From the NCBI RefSeq assembly GCF_004114935.1, contig NZ_CP022221.1:7027001-7091000 (forward strand): a stretch of DNA of 64,000 bases, written 5' to 3'. This document shows positions 34,146-42,518 of the stretch, piece after piece. A program made the translations under genes and the position numbers. The notes under the pieces are model-generated. The model had not been told where the DNA came from, did not search any database, and saw only the letters and a program-made list of their open reading frames with translations. The first letter of the stretch is position 1; every line of letters begins with the position of its first letter. The DNA is from Bradyrhizobium zhanjiangense. Lineage in GTDB: Bacteria > Pseudomonadota > Alphaproteobacteria > Rhizobiales > Xanthobacteraceae.

Positions 34146-35123
34146 ATGAGCCTCAGAGAATTTTCTTATAACGGCCCCGGCCATGCGGCGGCCCAGCTCC
34201 GGCATCTGACGATCCGGCAGCTGCGCTCACTCGCGGCGCTTTCGGCCAAGGGCAGCGTGACGGCGGCGTCCAGCCATCTCGGGCTGACCCAACCGGCCGT
34301 GACCCAGCAGCTTCGGCAGCTTCAGGACCTCGCCGGCCTGCCGCTGGTGCAGCGGACCGGTGACGGCATGCTGCTGACGGAGGCTGGCAAGGAGGTGCTG
34401 GCGCTGGCCGAACGGGTCGAGGCCGCGATCATGGACTGCCAGGGCTCGCTCGACCTGCTGGCGGGACGGACCGGCGGCACTGTGCAGCTCGGCGCGGTCT
34501 CGACCGCAAAATATTTCGTGCCGCACGCGATCGCGGCATTCTCGAAGCGCTATCCCAAGATCGAGATCAAGCTCACCATCGGCAACCGCGAGGAGATCCG
34601 CGAGGCCATGCACGGCTACGACCTCGATTTCGCCGTGATGGGTCGGCCACCGGCCGACGTCACGGTCGACGTCCGTCAGCTCGGGCGCAATCCGCACATC
34701 ATCGTCGCGCGCAAGGGACATTGGCTGGAGAAGGATTCCGGCCTCAACCTGACCGATCTCGTGCACGAGACCTTCCTCACCCGCGAGCCGGGCTCGGGCA
34801 CACGAACGCTGATGGAAGGCATGTTCCAGAAGTCGGATCTCGAGCCGATCATCGGCATGGAGATGAGCAGCAACGAGACCATCAAGCAGGCGGTGATCGC
34901 CGGGCTCGGCATCGCCTTCATCTCGGCGCACACCGTGGCGCATGAGCTCGCCGAGGGCCGGCTCATAGTGCTCGACGTCGCCGGCCTCCCGATCGTCCGG
35001 CAATGGTACGTGATCCGCCGCAGCGACAAGGTGCTGCTGCCGCCGGCGCAGGCGATGTTCGATTTTCTGGGTTCGGAAGGCTCGAACTATCTGCCCGACG
35101 TGCCCGAACTCGGCGGGCGATAG
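34146..35123 (+). CDS. cbbR: LysR-type regulator of the Calvin-cycle operon
   Basis: 325 residues. Winged helix near residues 20-80 (LTIRQLRSLAALSAKGSVTAASSHLGLTQPAVTQQLRQLQDLAGLPLVQRTGDGMLLTEAGKEVL) followed by the co-inducer domain (GTVQLGAVSTAKYFVPHAIAAFSKRYPKIEIKLTIGNREEI) typical of CbbR. It is divergent from cbbF, the usual arrangement. The ATG has no ribosome site and lies at the edge of an AT-rich promoter-like stretch; a leaderless transcript is possible, since no other in-frame ATG precedes the DNA-binding domain. Confidence 0.95.
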   Translation: MSLREFSYNGPGHAAAQLRHLTIRQLRSLAALSAKGSVTAASSHLGLTQPAVTQQLRQLQDLAGLPLVQRTGDGMLLTEAGKEVLALAERVEAAIMDCQGSLDLLAGRTGGTVQLGAVSTAKYFVPHAIAAFSKRYPKIEIKLTIGNREEIREAMHGYDLDFAVMGRPPADVTVDVRQLGRNPHIIVARKGHWLEKDSGLNLTDLVHETFLTREPGSGTRTLMEGMFQKSDLEPIIGMEMSSNETIKQAVIAGLGIAFISAHTVAHELAEGRLIVLDVAGLPIVRQWYVIRRSDKVLLPPAQAMFDFLGSEGSNYLPDVPELGGR

Positions 35124-35134
35124 GCAGCGGAAGC

Positions 35135-35227
35135 TCAGCTCATCAGCTTCATGGCGATCGTCGCGATCAGAACCACGATGATCTGGAGCAGGCGCTCGGT
35201 CGTGAAGATGCGGTTGAAGGTGATCAT
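35135..35227 (-). CDS. Possible membrane micro-protein, 30 aa
   Basis: MITFNRIFTTERLLQIIVVLIATIAMKLMS. GGGGCAAGCG precedes the ATG at 35227. The middle is hydrophobic enough for one membrane helix. Very short, convergent with cbbR; uncertain. Confidence 0.35.
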   Translation of the reverse strand: MITFNRIFTTERLLQIIVVLIATIAMKLMS

Positions 35228-35380
35228 CGCTTGCCCCGGCCGACGTGAAGGATCTCGTTGAGCCGTTGCTAGCACAGGCGCGCGCCGAGACAACTCCATA
35301 ATCGCCGCGTGGTGTCCCGTGCACGATCCGACGATCGCACCTTCGGCAAGATGGACCGAGGCCGTGCCGATGGTTAACGA

Positions 35381-35590
35381 TCAGGCCGCGAGTGGGGCCG
35401 CGTGGTCCGCGCGGGCCGCGAAATAGGCTTCCAGCTCCGACAGCGCCCGCGCTTCCCAATCCCTCGCCTGCTCCAGCAGCGACCAGCTCTGGCCCGGGCG
35501 GAATGCAGCGGTCTGGCGATAGAGCGATGCGATGCCGCGGTAGCGGCGCACGTTCTCCAAGATGGCGTGCCCAGTTATTTGGCCGTTCAT
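35381..35590 (-). CDS. Small protein, 69 aa, paralogue of the one at 24530
   Basis: MNGQITGHAILENVRRYRGIASLYRQTAAFRPGQSWSLLEQARDWEARALSELEAYFAA. It shares ENVRRYR, SL-RQ-AA-RP-Q-W-LL-QA and the acidic end helix with the 24530 protein. GGGAG about 9 bases before ATG 35590 sets the start. Unknown function, likely cytosolic. Confidence 0.72.
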   Translation of the reverse strand: MNGQITGHAILENVRRYRGIASLYRQTAAFRPGQSWSLLEQARDWEARALSELEAYFAARADHAAPLAA

Positions 35591-35728
35591 GTCCGAAAAC
35601 TCCCTCGTCATTCCCGCGGGAGAAACTGCGGCCAAATCTTTTTCGAAAAGTTAGCGGCGCGCGGCAAGCTCGCGGATGGTTGCCGAACTGTTGCGCGCGC
35701 GCAACGCGTATGGTCGTGCAAAGCCGAC

Positions 35729-36148
35729 TTATTGCGGATTCGTTGCCGCGCTCTCGCCCGGGCGCTTCAGCCCGCAGCGGCTGACGATCGCCATCGTCTC
35801 GCGGCAGAGATCGGCGAGGCCGATCAGCAGCACGGCCAGCAGGCAGAACAGGTTGATGGAATCGGTGTTCGCGCTGGTCAGCGCATTGAACTCGAAGAAG
35901 GGCGGCATGAACGCCCACCACACCAGCGGAATGGTCAGCAGCGTGGCAAGGGTCGCAGCCGGCACGCCTGCGACAAGCCCGAGCACGAAAAGGCCGGGCA
36001 AGAACGCCGCGAAATAGAGTTTTGCGCCGAGCGCGACACAAATCCCCTGAAGCAGCGCCGACATCGCGACGACCACGAATCCGAGCAGAAACGCCTGCCA
36101 CGACCATGGCCGTACCTGCGGTACGCCAAACAGCCCCGTACGCCTCAT
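35729..36148 (-). CDS. DUF4118-like membrane protein, 139 aa
   Basis: Three or four membrane helices: WQAFLLGFVVVAMSALLQGICV, YFAAFLPGLFVLGLVAGVPAATLATLLTIPLVWW and SINLFCLLAVLLIGLADLC. The helix pattern with F-x-P-x-L-x-x-G-x-x-x-G resembles the DUF4118 or MASE-like sensor modules found before kinases, but here it stands alone without a catalytic part. Could be a cut-down sensor input domain. Unknown role. Confidence 0.7.
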   Translation of the reverse strand: MRRTGLFGVPQVRPWSWQAFLLGFVVVAMSALLQGICVALGAKLYFAAFLPGLFVLGLVAGVPAATLATLLTIPLVWWAFMPPFFEFNALTSANTDSINLFCLLAVLLIGLADLCRETMAIVSRCGLKRPGESAATNPQ

Positions 36149-36286
36149 CAGCCTCCCCCTGCCGCCTGTTAACCAGGTCCGCTTGCGACCAAAGTACTAC
36201 AGCGGCGGCCGGACCGCGAGCCGGAAATTGCGGCCTCGCGGGGTTGGTAAACGGGCCGTATCGCACCATTCCGGCCATGCCGGCGG

Positions 36287-37480
36287 CTACTCGGTGGCCG
36301 CATAGAGCAAGCCGGCCACCGGCAGGGCAAGGCCAATGGCCGATGCGAGCGTCCAGCCGCCTTGCGCGAAGGCGAAGGCGCCGAGCGCGGAGCCGGCGGC
36401 GCCGGCGGCGAAGAACGTCGCCATGTAGAGGCCGTTGAGGCGGCTGCGGTGCTCGTGCCCGAGCAGGAAAATGGCGCGGAAGCCGAGCACGACGTTGCCC
36501 TGCACGCCGATGTCGATGGCGATCGCGGCCACGACCAGGCAGGCGAGGTTCAGCGCCGATCCGGCCGCGCCGACATGCGTGATCAGAAAGCCGACGGCCG
36601 CGAGCAGCATCGCGATCAGCGTCGCGATGCGGCTATGGCCGCGATCGGCGAGCCGTCCTGCGATCGGCGCCGCGAACACGCCGGCGACGCCGGCGAGCGC
36701 GAACAGCGCGATGCCGCGTTGGGTGAAGCCGAACGCGCCCGCGAGCTGGAGCGGCGCCACCGTCCAGAACAGCGTGAAGCAGCCGAACAGGCTCGCCTGG
36801 TAAAGCGCGCGGCGGCGCAGCAGCGGCGTCGTGCGCACCAGCTGCGGCATCGACAGCAGCAACGCGCCATAATGCATCCGCGCGACCGGCTTGCGCGTCG
36901 GCAGCGTCATCCAGAGCACGGCTGCGAGCACGATCATCAGCGCGGCCGAGCCGAAGAACACTGCGTGCCACGACAGCGCCGCCGTGACGAAGCTCGACAC
37001 CGGGCGCGCCAGCATGATGCCGAGCATCAGGCCGGTCGAAACGTTGCCGACGACGCGGCCGCGGATGGCCTCGGGCGCCAGATGCGCGGCATAGGGAATG
37101 ATGATCTGCACCGCGACCGAGCCGAGCCCGATGAACAGCGCGGCGATCAGGAACGGCAGCGCGTGGGTCGCGAACGCCGCGGCAAGCAGGGCCGCCGCGC
37201 CAAGCGCGATCACCGAGCAGATCAGCGAGCGGTTCTCGACGAGATCGCCGAGCGGCACGATGAAGAGAAGCCCCACGCCATAGCCGATCTGCGTCATGGT
37301 GACGATCAGCCCGGCGGCGGCATGCGACAGGCCGAGCGCGGTGCTGATCGGCGCGATCAGCGGCTGGGCATAATAGATGTTGGCGGCGACCATGCCACAG
37401 GCCGCGGCAAGCACGAAGGTCAGGCGCTGCGACACCGCATCCGGTCCGGGCGCGGTCTCGATCGTGGCATTCATCGTCAT
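36287..37480 (-). CDS. MFS transporter, YnfM/DHA1-like
   Basis: 397 residues from ATG 37480 (GGAG 9 bases upstream; in-frame ATGs at 37486 and 37474 are close). Twelve helices; CGMVAANIYYAQPLIAPISTALGLSHAAAGLIVTMTQIGYGVGLLFIVPLGDLVENR is typical of the sugar-efflux or drug DHA1 group annotated YdeE/YnfM-like. A perfect 22-base palindrome 18 bases upstream is an operator, and the TetR gene lies just before it, so the transporter is probably derepressed by its substrate. Confidence 0.92.
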   Translation of the reverse strand: MTMNATIETAPGPDAVSQRLTFVLAAACGMVAANIYYAQPLIAPISTALGLSHAAAGLIVTMTQIGYGVGLLFIVPLGDLVENRSLICSVIALGAAALLAAAFATHALPFLIAALFIGLGSVAVQIIIPYAAHLAPEAIRGRVVGNVSTGLMLGIMLARPVSSFVTAALSWHAVFFGSAALMIVLAAVLWMTLPTRKPVARMHYGALLLSMPQLVRTTPLLRRRALYQASLFGCFTLFWTVAPLQLAGAFGFTQRGIALFALAGVAGVFAAPIAGRLADRGHSRIATLIAMLLAAVGFLITHVGAAGSALNLACLVVAAIAIDIGVQGNVVLGFRAIFLLGHEHRSRLNGLYMATFFAAGAAGSALGAFAFAQGGWTLASAIGLALPVAGLLYAATE

Positions 37481-37497
37481 TCGCATGGTCTCCAGGA

Positions 37498-37519
37498 TTA
37501 GGGAATGATTATTCCCTAA
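37498..37519. promoter_or_regulatory. Palindromic TetR-type operator
   Basis: TTAGGGAAT-N4-ATTCCCTAA, 9-base perfect arms around GATT, between the TetR gene stop (37534) and the transporter start (37480). Confidence 0.8.
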
Positions 37520-37533
37520 TATGACCAAAAAAT

Positions 37534-38154
37534 TCAGGCGAGCAGCTTCATCGCGACGGCGACCAGACGCATCCCGTCGAGCGGCAGGCGCGCCTTGCCG
37601 ACGACGCGCATGCCCTGCGTGATGCAGATCATCAGCCGCGCGGTGTCGTCGGCGGCGACATGGCGGGGAATTGAGCCATCGGCCTGCCCCTTGCGAATGA
37701 GGCCGGCGATGAAGCTTTCGTTTGTCTTGAGCTGCGCATTGACGCGGGCGCCGACCACCGGATCGAGCGCGGACAGTTCGACCGCGCTGCCGACGACAAG
37801 GCAGCCGCGCCGCCCCTCGGTGCCCTGGGAATGCTCGACATAGGACAGGAGCACGTTGCGGATTTGCTCGCGGCCGTTCGCGCCGCGCGCCGCAGCGCTG
37901 TGCGTCTGCTCCTGGCGCAGCGTGGTGTAGCGTTCGAAGGCGGCCAGGAACACGGCATGCTTGTCGCGGAACGCCTTGTAGACGCTCCCGGTCGCCAGCC
38001 GCATCGCCGCGGTGAGGTCGCCGATCGAGGTGGCATGATAACCGCGCTCGCGAAACACGCGCACGGCCCTGTCGAGCGCGGTATGCATGTCGAACTCCCG
38101 GGGACGGCCGGGCGGACGGGCGGCAGACTGAGATCGGCGGGCAGCTTTTTGCAT
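37534..38154 (-). CDS. TetR-family repressor of the adjacent transporter
   Basis: 206 residues from ATG 38154. Helix-turn-helix near residues 30-65: ALDRAVRVFRERGYHATSIGDLTAAMRLATGSVYKAFRDKHAVFLAAFERY, with the C-terminal AcrR/TetR_C helical domain containing GRRGCLVVGSAVELSALDP, a trait of the YcdC/NemR-like branch. It lies upstream of the MFS gene on the same strand with the operator between them. Its own promoter is not clear; repeat elements begin 66 bases upstream. Confidence 0.92.
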   Translation of the reverse strand: MQKAARRSQSAARPPGRPREFDMHTALDRAVRVFRERGYHATSIGDLTAAMRLATGSVYKAFRDKHAVFLAAFERYTTLRQEQTHSAAARGANGREQIRNVLLSYVEHSQGTEGRRGCLVVGSAVELSALDPVVGARVNAQLKTNESFIAGLIRKGQADGSIPRHVAADDTARLMICITQGMRVVGKARLPLDGMRLVAVAMKLLA

Positions 38155-38220
38155 CGCGGCATGATAGGGAACGAACGTTTCCGAATAAAGACACTTGGTT
38201 GTGAACGCTAGTTTAGCAGT

Positions 38221-38305
38221 GTCATTGCGAGCGCAGCGAAGCAATCCAGAATCTTTCCGCGGAGGGATTCTGGATTGCTTCGTCGCAAGGGCTCCTCGCA
38301 ATGAC
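38221..38305. repeat. Palindromic intergenic repeat (REP-like)
   Basis: GTCATTGCGAGCGCAGCGAA opens and TTCGTCGCAAGG ... CTCGCAATGAC closes an 85-base imperfect palindrome with GCAATCCAGAAT / ATTCTGGATTGC at its centre. This form is common between genes in Bradyrhizobium. Confidence 0.75.
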
Positions 38306-38342
38306 GGAGCAAGGGGCACCGTCGTCGTCCTCCAAATGCCAC

Positions 38343-38430
38343 TGTCATTCCCGCGAAGGCGGGGAATCCAGTAGGCCGCGGCCTCTCGATTGAACCTCAA
38401 CCGTCTCGGAATACTGGATCGCCCGGTCGA
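38343..38430. repeat. Second palindromic repeat (GTCATTCCCGCG type)
   Basis: Starts GTCATTCCCGCGAAGGCGGG and GAATCCAGTA near the left, and ends in ATACTGGATCGCCCGG, an imperfect palindrome of the kind recurring across alpha- and betaproteobacterial chromosomes. Confidence 0.65.
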
Positions 38431-38482
38431 GTGTTCAGCCCGGGGACATGACCGACGGGTGTTCGGGGACATAGCCGACACA
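38431..38482. repeat. Two tandem GGGGACAT..CCGAC motifs, possible IS-end relic
   Basis: GTGTTC-N6-GGGGACATGACCGAC (38431-38456) is followed by GTGTTC-GGGGACATAGCCGAC (38458-38479 approximately). This resembles the ends of IS481-type elements, but no transposase is present. Low confidence. Confidence 0.35.
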
Positions 38483-38867
38483 TTCTCCGCGCCGCAGGGT
38501 TCGACGGCGTTGTGCACCTTGCCATCGAAATGCTGACGCGACGAACCTGACAGCGCCGTCCGTCCGCGCGAAGCCTTCAGGGCTCACGGAGAGCAATCCG
38601 CCCTGCCCTTAACCTCGCGCCCGACGCTGCCGCGTCCACCGCAAGCCCGGCTCTACGATCATCACGACACATGATCGCCCCTCAAGGGTGAGCCGGGATG
38701 GGCGATACATACGCCAATTCCGAATTTCTGGAAAGTGGAATATTTTTGACCGAGCCGCTTGACACCGTACCGGGTATTTTGCCCGTCGGGCAACGAAGCT
38801 CCATCGTCCTAGCCTCCGCCAGGACGACATCGGAGAAGCAGCGTCGCAAGGTAAGGCACGAGACCAA
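38483..38867. other. Intergenic stretch, no gene seen
   Basis: 385 bases between the repeats and the hydrolase gene. The GC-rich left part and AT-rich part near 38715-38760 carry no protein-like frame. Possibly remnant DNA from an old insertion. Confidence 0.45.
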
Positions 38868-39827
38868 TCACGCCTTCGGCGGCACCGGCGTCCCGTCCGC
38901 CATCGTCGTCACGCCCTTCCGCTCCACGATCATCCCATAGGCCCGTGGCTGGCGGTGGACGTCGAAATTGAAGGTGGTGCGCTTGTAGGAATTGCAGAGA
39001 TCGAGATCGCAGCGGGCGATCGCGATCTCGTCGCCGTTCGTCGTGCAACTCGCAACGATCTCGCCCGAGGGCGCGATGATGCAGCTGCCGCCGATGTGCT
39101 CCACGCCCTCCTCGATGCCGGCCTTGGCGACGCCGACCACGAAAGTGCCGTTCTGATAAGCGCCGGCCTGCATCACCAGATGGTTGTGAAACAGCGAGAG
39201 ATGGTCGTGCTCGGGTGCGGGCGGATTGTGCACTGGCGTGTTGTAGCCGATCAGCACCATCTCGACGCCCTGCAGGCCCATCACCCGGTAGGTCTCGCTC
39301 CAGCGGCGGTCGTTGCAGATCGCCATGCCCATCACGCCGCCCAAGGCGCTGGTCACACCGAAACCTGCGCCGGGCTCGAAATAGCGCTTCTCCAGATGCT
39401 GGAATTTGCGCCACGGCTCGTGCTCGGCATGGCCGGGCAAGTGCACCTTGCGATATTTCAGGACGATCGCGCCAGTTCTGTCGACCAGGACGGAGGTGTT
39501 GTAGCGCCTGGGAATCCCGGCCTCGACCGTCAGCTCGGCATAGCCGAGATAGAACCCGATGCCGAGTTCGCGCGCGAGGTCGAACAGGCGTCGCGTCTCC
39601 GCCCCCGGCATTTCGCGCTCGAAGAATTTGTCGATTTCGGCCTGATCCTCGAAATACCAGCGCGGAAAGAACGTGGTTAGCGCGAGCTCGGGATACACGA
39701 TCAGGTCGCAGCCGTCTGCGTGCGCCAGGCGCATCATGGCCATCAACCGCGCCACCACCTCGGTCCTCGTCTCGCTTTTCGCGATCGGGCCAAGCTGACC
39801 GGCCGCAACATTCACAAATCTCGCCAC
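38868..39827 (-). CDS. Nitrilase-superfamily amidase, N-carbamoyl-D-amino acid amidohydrolase-like
   Basis: 319 residues from GTG 39827 with AAAGGAAAGACGC upstream; a longer in-frame start at 39875 is less likely. Cleaves N-carbamoyl-D-amino acids to amino acid, CO2 and ammonia if the call is right. The nitrilase triad is in place: Glu47 (VYPELALTTFF), Lys127 (KYRKVHLPG) and Cys171 (MAICNDRRW). The residues around it (TTFFPRWYFED, PGHAEHEPWRKFQHLEKRYFEPG, NTPVHNPPAPEHDHL) are those of DCase rather than other nitrilases. No hydantoinase gene is adjacent, so a different carbamoyl substrate is possible. Confidence 0.9.
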   Translation of the reverse strand: MARFVNVAAGQLGPIAKSETRTEVVARLMAMMRLAHADGCDLIVYPELALTTFFPRWYFEDQAEIDKFFEREMPGAETRRLFDLARELGIGFYLGYAELTVEAGIPRRYNTSVLVDRTGAIVLKYRKVHLPGHAEHEPWRKFQHLEKRYFEPGAGFGVTSALGGVMGMAICNDRRWSETYRVMGLQGVEMVLIGYNTPVHNPPAPEHDHLSLFHNHLVMQAGAYQNGTFVVGVAKAGIEEGVEHIGGSCIIAPSGEIVASCTTNGDEIAIARCDLDLCNSYKRTTFNFDVHRQPRAYGMIVERKGVTTMADGTPVPPKA

Positions 39828-40061
39828 GCGTCTTTCCTTTATTCGCTTTGCGGTTCGCCGATACCGCGGCAACACCCACGACCTTGCCGGTTGGAATCAA
39901 ATTCTGTGCCTGCAGGTCTCATCATGCGATCGCGTGCAAAAACAAGGGAACTTCGTTGCCAATCTGCAACGGTTCCCCACCGCCTGAAGCCGGACAAAAG
40001 AAACTCCCATTCCGGCCACGAACCGCTCTCACAACGCCGTGAGACCAGCAGGGGAAATACG

Positions 40062-40286
40062 ATGCGTGCACAGCGCGTTTGGAAAGTGAATGGGGCCGCC
40101 AGCATCGGGCAGCTCCAGTCGAGACTGGACGAGCTGAACAAGCGGCTCGGCCAGCTCGAAAGCCAGCATCCCGAGAGCTGGAAGATCGAGGAGCTGAGAT
40201 CGAGCGCGCTCAGCCTGTCGCGCGAGATCGACGACATCCGCTGCGCCGAGGCGACGGCCGCCCTGAGCGAGCTGCTGCGCAAGTAA
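40062..40286 (+). CDS. Small coiled-coil protein, 74 aa
   Basis: MRAQRVWKVNGAASIGQLQSRLDELNKRLGQLESQHPESWKIEELRSSALSLSREIDDI: continuous heptads, charged, no membrane segment. AGGGGAAATACG precedes ATG 40062. First of a group of small plus-strand genes (40062, 40381, 40505). Unknown function. Confidence 0.65.
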   Translation: MRAQRVWKVNGAASIGQLQSRLDELNKRLGQLESQHPESWKIEELRSSALSLSREIDDIRCAEATAALSELLRK

Positions 40287-40380
40287 TCAGGGCAAGTCAT
40301 CAGGCCTTTCGCGATTCGCGCGTGCCGCAAGGAACCAACCTCGCGCACCACCATTTCCATGCTGAACATGGAGCAAGATC

Positions 40381-40494
40381 ATGACCAGGCACCTGACGCG
40401 GGCCCATCTTGCGCGCGGCGTCACCGGCGCGATTTCCACGCTGGTCCTATGCGCGGCGGCTGCATTCACCATCGCGCGCCACTTCGCGCCGTGA
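40381..40494 (+). CDS. Membrane micro-protein, 37 aa
   Basis: MTRHLTRAHLARGVTGAISTLVLCAAAAFTIARHFAP; GGAGCAAGATC before the ATG. One hydrophobic helix. It lies 10 bases before the next small gene, consistent with an operon. Confidence 0.5.
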   Translation: MTRHLTRAHLARGVTGAISTLVLCAAAAFTIARHFAP

Positions 40495-40504
40495 GGGATT
40501 TCGC

Positions 40505-40831
40505 ATGACGTCCGACCCCGAGGAGTCGGTGAGGCTGCAAGGCTATGGCGAGATGACGTTGCGCACCGCGATCGCGACGCTGATGGCGCTCGCGCCGCGC
40601 GACCGATCCGACGCCGCCATCTTCCGCGTCCGCGACGGCTCGCGCCTGGCCACACGCGAGATCACCGACCTCGCCTCGGAATGGGGCATGACGCCGCTGG
40701 CCGACGTCAGGTCGCCAAGTCTCGTCCCGGCCCCGCACTGGCCCGACATCGTCCGCGGCATGGTGCGCGAGGCGCCGCTGCCGTCGCTGATGGTGGCGTT
40801 TTTGGTCGGCGTGCTGGTGGCGCGGCGGTGA
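40505..40831 (+). CDS. Hypothetical protein, 108 aa, C-terminal helix
   Basis: MTSDPEESVRLQGYGEMTLRTAIATLMALAPRDRSDAAIFRVRDGSRLATREITDLASEW, then a Pro-rich middle and a hydrophobic end PSLMVAFLVGVLVARR. The short R-end helix suggests a tail-anchored membrane protein. Unknown family. Confidence 0.6.
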   Translation: MTSDPEESVRLQGYGEMTLRTAIATLMALAPRDRSDAAIFRVRDGSRLATREITDLASEWGMTPLADVRSPSLVPAPHWPDIVRGMVREAPLPSLMVAFLVGVLVARR

Positions 40832-40943
40832 TCTCGCTGTGTCTTGCGGCCCAGGCCGTTGCCGTGGGCGACGCGGGCCAAATTGCCGAAACAGGCGGCC
40901 GGTCAACCAACCCAACCATTGGCGCGCAGCCAGAGCACCGACC

Positions 40944-41192
40944 TCACGCCGCGGCGCGGCCCGATTTCGCGCGTTGCTCCAGCGCGTTTATCGTCGACAC
41001 GAGATTCTCACGTCGCGCGCGAAGGTTCATCGCGAGCAACGGATAGGACGGGTCCTTCACGTCAAACACCCCGGCCTTGGCCTCTTCTTCGAGGATATCG
41101 GAGTTCATGAGCTGAACGCGCCACCACAGATCCGCAATCAGCGCGCTGAGCCGAAGCTCTCCATTGGAGCCGAAACGGGACACTTCTTTCAT
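40944..41192 (-). CDS. Hypothetical protein, 82 aa
   Basis: MKEVSRFGSNGELRLSALIADLWWRVQLMNSDILEEEAKAGVFDVKDPSYPLLAMNLRARRENLVSTINALEQRAKSG: helical, acidic middle and basic end, protein-like composition. Last gene before the tRNA fragment. Unknown. Confidence 0.65.
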   Translation of the reverse strand: MKEVSRFGSNGELRLSALIADLWWRVQLMNSDILEEEAKAGVFDVKDPSYPLLAMNLRARRENLVSTINALEQRAKSGRAAA

Positions 41193-41489
41193 TGTTTTGC
41201 CTCAACCTGAAACAGTCCCTCCGCTAGGGGCTGCCTTTGGTCATGACTGAGCAAACGGAGTGCCAGGGCTGCGGGCCGGTCAGATGCGCCAACCTGCGCG
41301 ACCTCGTCGACCGCAATCGGCGTGGACGGAAAACGCCTTGATCCGCGCGAGCCATGCCACGCGCACAGACGTCCCTGCTTGGGCCAAATCGGCCGTGGAC
41401 CCGCCTCGAAAATCGTTGCAAAAAGGCGCTCCCGAGGCGCCGGCGGCCGGTCTGCCAAGCCTCTGGGAATACGTCGACTTTTGGAAGAA

Positions 41490-41536
41490 TGGTCGGAGTG
41501 GCAGGATTCGAACCTGCGACCCCTGCGTCCCGAACG
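41490..41536 (-). other. 3' fragment of a tRNA-Pro(CGG) gene; candidate island attachment site
   Basis: On the minus strand, the sequence from the anticodon loop (TTCGGGA, anticodon CGG) through the T-arm GCAGG-TTCGAAT-CCTGC to CACTCCG-A-CCA is intact, but the acceptor 5' strand, D-arm and left half of the anticodon stem are missing. The preceding bases (TTTACG) do not pair with CGCAG. This is the displaced tRNA end left by integrases that use tRNA 3' ends. Its 3' end faces core DNA at lower coordinates, so the inserted element lies to the right. Confidence 0.85.
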
Positions 41537-42059
41537 TAAATAGCGGCCGAAAAGATCAACAAAAACAATGAAAATTGCTCGCGATTGACCACCTTTATCG
41601 CCGTTTGTTCCCGTCGTTTCGATGGTCAATCGGTGGTCAGATCCCGATCTCCTCTCACGCGACCATCTCGCCCTTGTCGACCGGTCGGGGGTTCGAGTCA
41701 CAGCGGGGGTATGTCGACGCCCGAGCATCGCAATTTGCTTGGCACGAGCCACGCCGGCCCGCTGTGCGAGCCGGACTTCGACTTCCTGAGCCAATTTGCT
41801 CCGGGCGTTCCAATCATTCTGTATCGGCACGCATGAGCCAATCAGTGAGCGTCGAACAGGCAATGCTGGTCGCGAAATCTGCCTAGCCGCCAGGAGCCCC
41901 CCAGCCGGCTGCAGGAGCCTGCGACGGGCATAAAGGCAGGCGGCGTTGGGCTGCTGCTTGGCGTCGGGGCGGCGCGGCAGACTCCGATTGAAGCGGAAAG
42001 ATTCATATACTCTTCGTATCCTTGGAGCTATCGCCGGCAAACCAGCATTCCTTTGACCT
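41537..42059. other. Non-coding stretch at the inner island edge
   Basis: 523 bases with a lower GC content than the core. No integrase or other gene is seen. A TTCGAGTC stretch near 41691 looks like a T-loop but lacks a CCA end and pairing arms. Confidence 0.5.
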
Positions 42060-42518
42060 TCAACCGCGCGACTTTTGCGGGCGCTTCATAGTCAGAAGGT
42101 TCGTCACATCATGCAGATCATCTGCCGATGCGACGGCAATCGTTAGCCATTTTCCGTCGATGTATGTTTTCGCGTCATCGTAGAGTTTGATCAATTGCGG
42201 GTGCCAAACATAGCGCCGCTCCTCAAACTTTTCTTGCTCTGCTCTACCCATGACCACCACAGCTGAAACTCGTCGGAATTCCGGCACCAGGTGGCAGAAC
42301 GCCTTGGTCTTCTTGTAACGCAGGGACCAACCGCGGTTCTTTCCACCGTAGAGCCAATCCGGCGCGAAAACTTCGGGGTAGGATTCATCGATCCAGGACC
42401 GCAGCTTGGCCCAGTATTCGAAGCCATCTGCTCCGATCCAGTCGCGAACGCTGCTTTCATCGGGCGATGCTGATTTGTCGGTGATCCTGTCGCCGATTTG
42501 CGGAAGCGTACTAATCAT
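42060..42518 (-). CDS. DUF3788-family protein
   Basis: 152 residues: FEYWAKLRSWIDESYPEVFAPDWLYGGKNRGWSLRYKKTKAFCHLVPEFRRVSAVVVMGRAEQEKFEERR, then GKWLTIAVASADDLHDVTNLLTMKR. The W-L-Y-G-G-K-x-x-G-W-x-L-R-Y and C-H-L-V-P motifs identify DUF3788, a small cytosolic family without known function. First gene inside the proposed island. Confidence 0.8.
   Translation of the reverse strand: MISTLPQIGDRITDKSASPDESSVRDWIGADGFEYWAKLRSWIDESYPEVFAPDWLYGGKNRGWSLRYKKTKAFCHLVPEFRRVSAVVVMGRAEQEKFEERRYVWHPQLIKLYDDAKTYIDGKWLTIAVASADDLHDVTNLLTMKRPQKSRG

Noticed and set aside
36287..38194. 635-residue frame covering both the transporter and part of tetR
   Set aside because: The first part is the TetR gene in a wrong frame; operator and ribosome site fix the transporter start at 37480.
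38431..38482. A full insertion sequence
   Set aside because: Only short end-like motifs occur; no transposase frame is present between 38.4 and 38.9 kb.
41224..41592. Minus-strand frame with RDAGVAGSNPATPT
   Set aside because: This is the usual false translation of a tRNA 3' end, here the tRNA-Pro fragment.
41640..41710. tRNA-like T-loop (GGGGGTTCGAGTC) right of the tRNA fragment
   Set aside because: No pairing acceptor or anticodon arms and no CCA; not a tRNA by inspection.
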